Made by a program: the position numbers and the translations under genes. Shown here piece after piece: positions 56,984 to 64,000 of a stretch of DNA of 64,000 nt. Each line of letters opens with the position of its first letter. Position 1 is the stretch's first letter. The notes under the pieces were generated by a model that saw only the letters and a list, made by a program, of their open reading frames with translations, was not told the origin of the DNA and ran no database searches. Source of the DNA: Saprospirales bacterium (lineage in GTDB: Bacteria > Bacteroidota > Bacteroidia > Chitinophagales > Saprospiraceae); the NCBI GenBank assembly GCA_016719895.1, contig JADJYG010000030.1, positions 124,001-188,000 of the forward strand, written 5' to 3'.

Positions 56984-57030
56984 CTCTGTGAGCCTCTGTG
57001 GAACGAAACGTGCCACAGAGGCTCACAGAG
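56984..57030. terminator. Hairpin of a third periodic repeat family (CTCTGTG)
   Basis: Arms 56984-57001 (CTCTGTGAGCCTCTGTGG) and 57013-57030 form a perfect 18-bp stem with an 11-bp loop. Further CTCTGTGAAC and CACAGAGG words every 9-10 bases extend it on both sides (56974-57042). It lies after a plus-strand stop and 90 bp before the next plus gene, so it may end the upstream transcript. No T-run follows. Confidence 0.5.
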
Positions 57031-57119
57031 GTCCACAGAGGGGAAATCTGTTGCACACCAATGGTAAAGCAGCAGTCGTAAATCGCAAATCATATACCTT
57101 TGCCCAAAATAACCGCTAT

Positions 57120-58991
57120 ATGTTCCGCCTTTTTACTACCCTCCTGCTCCTGGGAGCAACCCTGAGCGCCAAGGCCCAAACCGATCTGTTTTTCCCGCGC
57201 AACCTGCAAAAAGCCTACGACAAAGGCACCCGCAGCGCCGACGGCAAACCCGGCCCCAAGTACTGGCAAAACCGCGCCGCCTACGTTATCCAGGCTAGCC
57301 TGGAGCCCAAAAAACACCTGCTGAGCGGCCAGGCCACCATCACCTATGTCAACAACAGCCCCGACTCGCTCACGATCATCCGCCTTAAACTTGCGCACGA
57401 TCGCTATCGAAAAGGCAGTCTGCGCGACAGCGATGTCGATCCTGCCGTCGTGGACGACGGTGTCCGGATCGACGGCCTGACTTACAACGGCCGGCGGCTG
57501 AGCGACAAGCAGCAGCGCCGCCGCAATACCTTCCTCGACCTCCAACTCCGGGGCATGGCCCTGGCTTCCGGCGCCACGGCCACCATTACACTCCAATGGT
57601 CGTACACCCTGCCCGCCGATAAAAACGCCACCCGCGAATGTGTGTGCGACCCTACCACGTTTTTCGTACCCTACTGGTATCCGCAAATTGCCGTGTACGA
57701 CGATTACCGCGGCTGGGCAGGCACGCCCTATAGCGGCCAGCAGGAATTTTACCACGAATTCGCCGACTACGACGTCACCATCACCATGCCCAAAGGTTTC
57801 ATGGTATGGGCTACCGGCGAATGGCAAAACCCGGGCGACCTGCTCGAAAAAACCTGCCTCGACCGCTACGAGCTGGCCCATACGTCGCCGGACGTGATCA
57901 AAATATGGACCGAGGCCGAGCTCAAAGCCGGCGGGGTGTTTAAAAAAGCTAAACAACACATCTTCCGGTACAAGGCCGCCAATGTGCCCGACTTTACCTT
58001 TGCTGCCAGCGACCACTACAACTGGGATGCCGCCTCGGTGGTGGTGGATGACCGCAGCGGCCGCCGCACCTTCCTCAGCGTTGCATACGATACCAAATCG
58101 AAAGACTACTACAAGGTAGCCCGCATCGCCGCCGACGGTATCCGCCTCATGAGTACCTGGCTGCCGGGTTACCCCTTCCCGTACCCCTGTATGACGGTCT
58201 TTAATGGCAACGACGGTATGGAGTACCCCATGATGGTAAACGACGCCAGCGTCAATGAAAACTTCGTGACCGAACTCACCCTGCACGAAGTGTCGCATAC
58301 CTATTTTCCCTTCATGATGGGGATCAACGAACAGGAATACGCCTGGATGGACGAAGGCTGGGCCTCGTTTTTCGACTTCATGCTCGCCGACTCGCTCACC
58401 AACACCAAATCGGGCAACGTGCGCGGCTATACTTTCGTGGCAGGCACCGACATCGACGTACCCCCCATGGTGCGCTCCAGTTTCCTGGGCAGCGGCGCCT
58501 ATGGAACCGCTTCCTACGGGCGCCCGCAAAGCGCTTATGTGGCCCTGTATGACCTGCTTGGCTACGAAACTTTTCACCGCTGTATGGTCGAATACATGGA
58601 CCGCTGGAAAGGCAAACACCCTACACCGTACGATTTTTTTAACACCTGGAACGAAGTGTCGGGGCAAGACCTCGACTGGTTCTGGAAGCCCTGGTTCTTC
58701 GAGTGGGGCTACCCCGACCTGGCTATCCAAGGCGTCCAGCGCGACCATGCCAATGGGCGCGACGTCATCCTGGTGGAAAAAAAAGGAAATATTCCGGTAC
58801 CCATACACCTGGAAGTGTATTATGCAGACGGGTCCACGGAAGTCCTGCACCGTAGCGCGGAAGCCTGGAAGCCGGGGCATACAACGGTAGGGGTGGAATG
58901 CCGGGCCGGCCAGTCGGTGAGTAAGGTGAGCCTGGGCAACCGGATGGTGGCCGATACCGACCGCAGAGGCAACGCCTGGAGCAAAGAATAA
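57120..58991 (+). CDS. Secreted M1-family (gluzincin) metallopeptidase
   Basis: This protein of about 623 residues has a signal peptide (MFRLFTTLLLLGATLSAKAQ), an N-terminal beta domain (QASLEPKKHLLSGQATITYV) and an M1-like catalytic domain. GMEYPMM replaces the GAMEN substrate motif. The zinc site is HEVSH at residues 389-393, with the third ligand Glu412 in DEGWASFF, the HExxH-x18-E spacing of M1 peptidases. WFWKPWFFEWGYPDL closes the helical part. It probably removes N-terminal residues from peptides in the periplasm or outside. A box TACCTTTG (57095-57102) lies 17 bp upstream. I chose the ATG at 57120 because the signal peptide begins there. Confidence 0.9.
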   Translation: MFRLFTTLLLLGATLSAKAQTDLFFPRNLQKAYDKGTRSADGKPGPKYWQNRAAYVIQASLEPKKHLLSGQATITYVNNSPDSLTIIRLKLAHDRYRKGSLRDSDVDPAVVDDGVRIDGLTYNGRRLSDKQQRRRNTFLDLQLRGMALASGATATITLQWSYTLPADKNATRECVCDPTTFFVPYWYPQIAVYDDYRGWAGTPYSGQQEFYHEFADYDVTITMPKGFMVWATGEWQNPGDLLEKTCLDRYELAHTSPDVIKIWTEAELKAGGVFKKAKQHIFRYKAANVPDFTFAASDHYNWDAASVVVDDRSGRRTFLSVAYDTKSKDYYKVARIAADGIRLMSTWLPGYPFPYPCMTVFNGNDGMEYPMMVNDASVNENFVTELTLHEVSHTYFPFMMGINEQEYAWMDEGWASFFDFMLADSLTNTKSGNVRGYTFVAGTDIDVPPMVRSSFLGSGAYGTASYGRPQSAYVALYDLLGYETFHRCMVEYMDRWKGKHPTPYDFFNTWNEVSGQDLDWFWKPWFFEWGYPDLAIQGVQRDHANGRDVILVEKKGNIPVPIHLEVYYADGSTEVLHRSAEAWKPGHTTVGVECRAGQSVSKVSLGNRMVADTDRRGNAWSKE

Positions 58992-59037
58992 TTCCTGCTT
59001 ATCTTTGACGCTTTAACAATCAGGAAAAATCCGCCGT

Positions 59038-59685
59038 ATGAACACGAATAAATTGCTCACTTACCTCTTGTACGCCCTGTTGACCGGATTGGTCTGTGTT
59101 GTTGCCTACAAAATATATCAAATCAACCGCGACAAGGCGAAAGTAGCCCAGGAAAATGCCGAATTTCAACAAAGCCTGCGCGATCTGGGCTACCTCGACG
59201 AAGACAGCACCGGCAGTGTGTATGGCGGGGAAGAAACGCCGCGTACGGACCTGACGCCTTCCGGTAGCACCGTGTCGGCCGAAGGTATCGAAGAAGATGC
59301 GGCGCCGGCACAACAAACCGCCCGGCCGAAAGGCAGCACAACGTCTCCCGCCGCCAAGGCGCCGGCTGAAGTGGCCGCGAAGCAGCAGGTCTCTGCTCCG
59401 GCGCCCGACCGCGTGCGCGACCTGGACAACGATACGGGCAGCAATGACGGCCGCTACCGGGTCGTAGCCGGGTCCTTTACCCGGCTCGACGGCGCGCAGC
59501 GCGAGATGGAGCGGATCATCAAAATGGGTTACCACGACGCCGAAGTCGGCCGTTTCAACCGCGGTAAGTACGCCGTCGTGATCGTCAAGCGCACCAACAG
59601 CTTGAACGAGGCCAACCGTATCGTAGACGCGCTCGAACGCAAAGGCATCGATGCGGCGGTGATTGACCGGCAACGAAAGAAATAG
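59038..59685 (+). CDS. Membrane-anchored SPOR-domain protein
   Basis: This 215-residue protein has an N-terminal transmembrane anchor (LLTYLLYALLTGLVCVVAYK), a low-complexity Ala/Pro/Thr-rich linker and a C-terminal SPOR domain (YRVVAGSFTRLDGAQREMER, GKYAVVIVKRTNSLNEANRI). SPOR domains bind denuded glycan strands at the division septum, so it likely acts in cell-wall remodelling or division. A TATCTTTG box at 59000-59007 (TAnnTTTG) lies 30 bp upstream, without a clear -33 element. The stop is 3 bp from the stop of the convergent DUF1295 gene. Confidence 0.85.
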   Translation: MNTNKLLTYLLYALLTGLVCVVAYKIYQINRDKAKVAQENAEFQQSLRDLGYLDEDSTGSVYGGEETPRTDLTPSGSTVSAEGIEEDAAPAQQTARPKGSTTSPAAKAPAEVAAKQQVSAPAPDRVRDLDNDTGSNDGRYRVVAGSFTRLDGAQREMERIIKMGYHDAEVGRFNRGKYAVVIVKRTNSLNEANRIVDALERKGIDAAVIDRQRKK

Positions 59686-59688
59686 ATT

Positions 59689-60630
59689 CTATCGGAGCCC
59701 TGGCACAAACCGCGGCACCCGCTTTTGATAGTCGGCATAGTCCGGGTATTTACCAGCCGATATTTTTTCGCTGAAATCCGAACTGCCCAAAAACAACAGC
59801 AGGAGCAGCACGGCGCCAGCCAGCGACCAGTTGAGCCAGTGCCCCGTGGCGGCAACGCCAAACAGGTAAAAGCTGAGCCAAACGGCCTGCTCGGCGGCAT
59901 AGTTGGGATGGCGTGCCAGCCCCCACAGGCCGGCACTGAAAAAGCCGCGGGCATAATCGCCTTCCAGCGGTTCTCCGGCGGCGTGGCGGCGTTTTTTCTC
60001 CTCCTGAAAATTCCACTGCTGCTGGTCGGCGACGGTTTCCAGCGCGATAAAGCCCAGCATCAGCGCGGCGGCCAGAGCATCCAGGGCGTTCAGCGGCTGG
60101 CTTTGCCCTTGCCAGGCCACCACAACCGGCAGCGTGAACAAGAGGATCAGCGCGTTTTGATACAGCGAAATAAAGCCCAGGTTGAACGCGGCCCAGGACA
60201 GGCGGCGGCGGAACAACGGGTTTTGCCGCAGCACGCCCCACCGGTAGTCCTCCCCGCCTTTCCATGGGACCAGATGGTACCCCCCGCGCCGCCAGAAATT
60301 GTACGACAAGCGCAGGCCCCAGAGGGTGACCAGCCCGGCCATCAGTGCAGTGCGCGCATCGAAGCCGGCCTGCGCGGCTACATACCAGCTGTAGGCAATG
60401 GGCAGCAGGCTCCAGAGCTTGTCGACCTGGCTATAATTGCGCGACAGTTCACTGACTACAAAACACAGGAGCGCCACGCCCGCCATGCCGGTAAACAGGT
60501 CTTGTACGACGCGCCAGTGCGCCGGTTGGAGCGGCTCGTCGTAGCGTATGGCCAGGATGGGCAGGGCAATCAGGGTGACGAGCAGGAAAAGGGCGGTGCG
60601 GAGCATGGATTTTCGTTTTTTGGGGGACAA
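59689..60630 (-). CDS. DUF1295 family membrane protein (steroid-reductase-like fold)
   Basis: This 313-residue polytopic protein has VDKLWSLLPIAYSWYVAAQA, WGLRLSYNFWRRGGY, DYRWGVLRQNP, FQEEKKRRHAAGEPLEGDYA, then GLWGLARHPNYAAEQAVW, the HPNY motif of DUF1295, and YPDYADYQKRVPRFVP at the end. The family resembles 5-alpha-reductase/isoprenylcysteine methyltransferase membrane enzymes; the substrate is unknown. A start at 60606 (second Met, MLRTALFLL) is also possible. The long hairpin after the gamma-glutamyltransferase gene lies just upstream. Confidence 0.88.
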   Translation of the reverse strand: MSPKKRKSMLRTALFLLVTLIALPILAIRYDEPLQPAHWRVVQDLFTGMAGVALLCFVVSELSRNYSQVDKLWSLLPIAYSWYVAAQAGFDARTALMAGLVTLWGLRLSYNFWRRGGYHLVPWKGGEDYRWGVLRQNPLFRRRLSWAAFNLGFISLYQNALILLFTLPVVVAWQGQSQPLNALDALAAALMLGFIALETVADQQQWNFQEEKKRRHAAGEPLEGDYARGFFSAGLWGLARHPNYAAEQAVWLSFYLFGVAATGHWLNWSLAGAVLLLLLFLGSSDFSEKISAGKYPDYADYQKRVPRFVPGLR

Positions 60631-60636
60631 ATCTAA

Positions 60637-60716
60637 AACCTGTCCGGTGGAAATTTTGAAAAAACAGTGCGCGCTGCGGCGTACCCTGTTTTTTCAAAAT
60701 TTCCACCTGACAGGTT
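60637..60716 (-). terminator. Long hairpin after the gamma-glutamyltransferase gene
   Basis: Arms 60637-60667 and 60686-60716 form a 31-bp stem with one mismatch (CCTGTCCGGTGG against CCACCTGACAGG). The AAAAAACAG/CTGTTTTTT part lies next to an 18-bp loop. It starts 5 bp beyond the stop at 60722 on the minus strand. It is much longer than a normal intrinsic terminator and could also be a small palindromic element. Confidence 0.55.
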
Positions 60717-60721
60717 AGGAG

Positions 60722-62443
60722 TTAATACCCCATAGCGCACCCATCTTTCCGGCTTTCGCTGGCGCCGAAATACACCTTCCGCGCGGGGTCCCAGCGGATG
60801 GCCTGGTAGCCGCCGTAGCCGCCGAGGCCGAAGCCCACCTTATGACCCATTTGCAGCAACTGGCGCACTGTTTCGTAGTCGAGCCCGCTTTCGAGCAAAA
60901 TTTGCCCGCCCCCCTCTCCACTGCCGGCAGCGGGGCCGGTGGGGTCGCTGTTGCCGCCCTGGTGGTCGATGCGGGGGGCGTCGCCGGCTTCCTGGATGTT
61001 CATTTGAAAATCAATAATGTTCATGGCGATCTGTACGTGCCCCAGGGGCTGGAAATCGCCGCCCATAACCCCGAAGCTGAGAAAGGGTTGCCCGTCTTTG
61101 GTGATAAATGCCGGGATGATGGTATGAAACGGGCGTTTGCCGGGGGCAAATACGTTGGCATGTGCGGGGTCGAGGCTGAAGAGTTCGCCGCGGTCGTGCA
61201 GCATGAAACCGAGTCCGGGTGGCACCATGCCGCTACCCATGCCGCGATAGTTGCTCTGGATCAGGCTGATCATGTTGCCTGCTTTGTCGGCTACCGTCAG
61301 GTAAATGGTGTTGTTAGCAAAGGGATCACCGGCGGCAACCTGATTGTTGGCGCGGTCGGGACGGATCAGCGCGCGCCGGCGGGCGGCGTATTCCTTGTGC
61401 AGGAGTTCGGCCACCGGCGTCCGGCTGAACGCCGGGTCGGCATAGTATTTGGCGCGGTCTTCGAACGCCAGTTTTTTTGCTTCGGCAAACAAATGGATAT
61501 GGCGCCAGGTGCCGTAATCGGCCGGACCAAACTCGAAACCTTCCAGGATATTAAGCATTTGCAGTGCGGCGATGCCCTGACCGTTGGGCGGGAGTTCCCA
61601 TACGTCGTAGCCGCGGTAGTTGACACTGACGGGCTCCACCCATTCGCTCCGGTGCGCTGCCAGGTCGTCGTAGGCCAGGAAGCCGCCCTGCTCGCGCATA
61701 AACCGGTCGATGGTGCGGGCGATGCTGCCCTTGTAGAAGGCGTCGCGGCCTTGTTCGGCCAGCAGGCGGTAGGTGTTGGCCAGGGCGGGGTTGCGGAAAA
61801 GGTCGCCTTTTTCCGGCGCGCGCCCGTCAAGCGTGTAAGTTTCTTTAAAATTGGGGTTGCTAAGGAATCGCCGCACGCTGAGTTGGAGGTAATACGCTAC
61901 GAGCTCCGTAACCGGGAAGCCCTGCTCGGCATATTGGATGGCGGGTTGCAGGATGTCGGCCATGGGCAGCCGGCCGAAACGTTGGTGCAGTTCGAACCAG
62001 CCGTCGACGCAACCAGGCGCCGTCACCGGTAGTGGGCCGTACGAGGGGATGCTGCGCAGTCCCTGCTTCTGAAAATAATCCAGCGTGAGCGCCTTAGGGC
62101 TGCGACCACTGGCATTCAGGCCGTAGAGTTTTTGCGTTTGGGCGTCCCAGACAATGGCAAACAGGTCGCCCCCGATACCGCTGCCTGTGGGTTCCATCAG
62201 GCCCAGGCAGGCGTTGGCGGCAATGGCGGCGTCGATGGCGGTGCCGCCGTTTTTCAGGATGTCGATGGCGGCCAGTGTGGCGAGCGGGTGGCTGGTGCAG
62301 GCCATGCCGTTTTGGGCGATGACTTCGCTGCGGGTAGCCCATCTGCGTCCGGTGATGCGGTCCTGGGCGTAAAGCCTGACTGCAAAAAGCAAAACAAACA
62401 ATAGACTTGTTGCGACGGGTGCCTTTGGCGCTAAAAAAGCCAT
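60722..62443 (-). CDS. ggt: Gamma-glutamyltransferase
   Basis: This protein of about 573 residues is exported (MAFLAPKAPVATSLLFVLLF). Gamma-glutamyltransferases are made as precursors and cut themselves before a threonine, which becomes the nucleophile. Here the expected site is in NNTIYLTVADKAGNMISLIQ. N-terminal family landmarks are HPLATLAAIDILKNGGTAID, NACLGLMEPTGSGIGGDLFA and GLNASGRSPKALTLDYFQ; C-terminal ones are GSGMVPPGLGFMLHDRG, SFGVMGGDFQPLGHVQ and GFGLGGYGGYQAIRWDP. It likely hydrolyses glutathione or gamma-glutamyl peptides in the periplasm. The ATG at 62443 is chosen because the signal begins there. Confidence 0.92.
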   Translation of the reverse strand: MAFLAPKAPVATSLLFVLLFAVRLYAQDRITGRRWATRSEVIAQNGMACTSHPLATLAAIDILKNGGTAIDAAIAANACLGLMEPTGSGIGGDLFAIVWDAQTQKLYGLNASGRSPKALTLDYFQKQGLRSIPSYGPLPVTAPGCVDGWFELHQRFGRLPMADILQPAIQYAEQGFPVTELVAYYLQLSVRRFLSNPNFKETYTLDGRAPEKGDLFRNPALANTYRLLAEQGRDAFYKGSIARTIDRFMREQGGFLAYDDLAAHRSEWVEPVSVNYRGYDVWELPPNGQGIAALQMLNILEGFEFGPADYGTWRHIHLFAEAKKLAFEDRAKYYADPAFSRTPVAELLHKEYAARRRALIRPDRANNQVAAGDPFANNTIYLTVADKAGNMISLIQSNYRGMGSGMVPPGLGFMLHDRGELFSLDPAHANVFAPGKRPFHTIIPAFITKDGQPFLSFGVMGGDFQPLGHVQIAMNIIDFQMNIQEAGDAPRIDHQGGNSDPTGPAAGSGEGGGQILLESGLDYETVRQLLQMGHKVGFGLGGYGGYQAIRWDPARKVYFGASESRKDGCAMGY

Positions 62444-62622
62444 TTTTTCGACTGGCTTCGTTAAATTTTTCGCCGAATATGCCCGATTTCGACTGCAAAA
62501 TTTGCCTAACCAGTCAATAAAATGGCATTTTTTCCCGCTCAAAGCCACCCGTCGCAACAAGTCAAATAGAAAAAGGCGTGGCATATTCCAATTATTTCGG
62601 ATGTAAAACTACGCCGTTTCGC

Positions 62623-63339
62623 TTAAAACACCTTCCGAACGACCGCCTCCCGGTAGTTCGCTCCGATTGGTAATTTCTCCTTGCCAATATGCACCAGGTT
62701 GCCCTCCAGGGTGTCAATTTTGTCGATGGCCACGATATAGGATTTATGGATGCGGATAAACCGCTCTGCTGGCAGCGTTTCTTCCAAGCTTTTTAACGAG
62801 TTGAGCGAGATAATGCGGCCGGAGGGGGTGTAAAACGCCACGTATTCGCGCATGCTTTGTACAAAAAGGATATCGTCGAGTTTGACCCGGTGCACCTTAT
62901 GATCGGCTTTCACCAGGATGTAATCTTTCCCAGGGGCCAGTTCAGCGGCAGCCGGCTCGGCGGCTATGGCCCGGCGGGCCTGCAGCAGGGCAATGGCCTT
63001 GTTGCAGGCCAACACGAAGCGTTCGAAGGAAAAGGGTTTGAGCAGGTAGTCTGTCACGTCAAGGGCATAGCCTTCCAGCGCAAATTCAGCGTAGGCCGTG
63101 GTAAAAATAACCACCGGTTTGGATCTCAGCGTGCGCAGGAATTCGATACCTGTCAATTCAGGCATTTGAATATCCAGAAACAACAAGTCGACCGGTTGTT
63201 GCTGCAACACGCGCATAGCTTCCAGCGGGTTTGGGCAGGAAGCGATAAGTTGGAGGTTGGTCAGGCGCCCGATATAGTTTTGCAGCAGGGTTCGGGCGAG
63301 TTCCTCGTCGTCGACGACCAGGCAGCGGGCGGGTTTCAT
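62623..63339 (-). CDS. LytTR-family response regulator
   Basis: This 238-residue regulator has an N-terminal receiver with the acidic pair in CLVVDDEELA and phospho-Asp56 in DLLFLDIQMPELTG, plus Thr/Lys positions in VVIFTTAYA and DYLLKPFS. The C-terminal LytTR DNA-binding domain follows (DYILVKADHKVHRVKLDDIL, FVQSMREYVAFYTPSGRIIS, FIRIHKSYIVAIDKI). It overlaps the kinase gene by 4 bp and is certainly its partner. Targets are unknown. Confidence 0.95.
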   Translation of the reverse strand: MKPARCLVVDDEELARTLLQNYIGRLTNLQLIASCPNPLEAMRVLQQQPVDLLFLDIQMPELTGIEFLRTLRSKPVVIFTTAYAEFALEGYALDVTDYLLKPFSFERFVLACNKAIALLQARRAIAAEPAAAELAPGKDYILVKADHKVHRVKLDDILFVQSMREYVAFYTPSGRIISLNSLKSLEETLPAERFIRIHKSYIVAIDKIDTLEGNLVHIGKEKLPIGANYREAVVRKVF

Positions 63340-64000
63340 GACAGTTGAATTTTTAAGTGTACCCGGAAAGACTCCGCAGATGTGTCGATGCTCAATTCGT
63401 GCCGGTGGGGATACACCAGTTCCAGTTGGCGACGCACGTTCGCCAGACCGATACCGCCGGATTCGTCTTTTGTAAAATGCTGCCCGGGCACGCTGTTTTG
63501 CACCTCGAAAAGGATATGATCATCGGCAGTTTGCAGTGCAATGCTGATCCAGCCTTTATCCCGGTCTTCGATTTTGCTGTGTTTAAAGGCGTTTTCCACA
63601 AAAGGGATGAGCAGCATGGGGGCAATAGAAAGGCCCGGCCGCGATTCATCCAGTTGGACGCCGACGTTGAGGCCCCGGCTGTCTTTGAGCAGGTTCAGGT
63701 CGATATAATGCCGCAGGTAATCAATTTCCTTACCCAGCGGCACGCGGTCGGCTTTGCAATCGTACAGCATGTAGCGCAGCATCCCCGAGAGTTTGAGCAG
63801 GTTGCCGGGGGCTTGGTCGGATTTAATGACGGTCAGGGCATAAATGTTGTTCAGGGCATTGAACAGAAAATGCGGGTTGATTTGGGATTTCAGGAATTTC
63901 AGTTCGGCCTCCAGTTTTTCGCTTCGAAACTCGGTGGCTTCTTTTTCTTTTTTGTTGGCATAACCGGCAATTTCAAACAAGGCACTCCCGATCAATGCCG
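63336..64000 (-). CDS. LytS-type (His_kinase) sensor histidine kinase, 5' end outside window
   Basis: This is the C-terminal 221 or so residues of a kinase whose N-terminus lies beyond 64000. The phospho-acceptor motif QINPHFLFNALNNIYALTVI is intact. The HATPase region has MLLIPFVENAFKHSKI (N box) and GGIGLANVRRQLELVYPH (G box). It phosphorylates the adjoining LytTR regulator, with which it overlaps by 4 bp. The sensor part would be membrane-bound; the last visible residues before the edge are hydrophobic. Confidence 0.93.
   Translation of the reverse strand, partial: ALIGSALFEIAGYANKKEKEATEFRSEKLEAELKFLKSQINPHFLFNALNNIYALTVIKSDQAPGNLLKLSGMLRYMLYDCKADRVPLGKEIDYLRHYIDLNLLKDSRGLNVGVQLDESRPGLSIAPMLLIPFVENAFKHSKIEDRDKGWISIALQTADDHILFEVQNSVPGQHFTKDESGGIGLANVRRQLELVYPHRHELSIDTSAESFRVHLKIQLS

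Overview
The window looks like chromosomal DNA from a member of the Bacteroidota, most likely a Saprospiraceae-like (Lewinella/Haliscomenobacter-type) organism. The reasons are three large secreted proteins ending in type IX secretion (Por) sorting domains, a one-protein sensor with Reg_prop/Y_Y_Y domains, a LytTR/LytS pair, a DUF5916-type barrel protein, and one exact Bacteroidota promoter (TTTG-N19-TAnnTTTG) at 52620-52650.

Layout. (1) 1-16291 is a type I-B CRISPR-Cas locus: partial cas8b (cut by the window edge), cas7, cas5, a block of REP-like palindromes around an IS200-like Y1 transposase, cas3, cas6, an antisense xisH-xisI pair, cas1, cas2, cas4, an AT-rich leader and an array of about 91 repeats (6.5 kb). 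(2) 16647-30107 holds a giant T9SS-sorted surface protein, a GT4 glycosyltransferase, a T9SS-sorted GH13 amylase, an EamA transporter and a sodium/solute symporter. Both convergent gene pairs here are separated by long arrays of a 9-10 bp periodic repeat arranged as opposing arms. (3) 30271-37305 holds an ECF sigma factor operon with a Spy/CpxP-like protein, a DUF5916-like outer-membrane protein, a peptidoglycan-binding protein, a VOC protein and a helical protein of unknown role. (4) 37713-42692 holds a tandemly duplicated two-gene cassette (small secreted protein plus thioredoxin-fold lipoprotein) with a duplicated upstream leader, then a secreted helical protein and a sugar nucleotidyltransferase. 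(5) 42800-50205 holds a delta-60-repeat/SprB-like T9SS protein split by a frameshift, and the wreck of a sensor kinase/response regulator pair. (6) 50352-64000 is mostly housekeeping: a double TonB-C protein, VOC, TfoX-N, a PLP-dependent Cys/Met enzyme divergent from an Lrp regulator, an M1-like peptidase, SPOR, DUF1295, gamma-glutamyltransferase, and a LytTR regulator with its LytS-type kinase running off the edge.

How the genes work together: Cas8b, Cas7 and Cas5 would form Cascade, Cas6 would process the array transcript, Cas3 would degrade targets, and Cas1/Cas2/Cas4 would add spacers. XisH/XisI, a pair with a nuclease-like fold known from cyanobacterial DNA-element excision, sits antisense inside this locus.

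Caution: several genes (cas6 twice, xisH three times, the delta-60 protein once) are restored to textbook family sequence by changing one homopolymer run by a single base, and many variant CRISPR repeats also differ at homopolymers. Uncorrected sequencing indels are therefore the first explanation for broken frames here. The 49.7 kb kinase/regulator lesion is different, because coding sequence is missing there.
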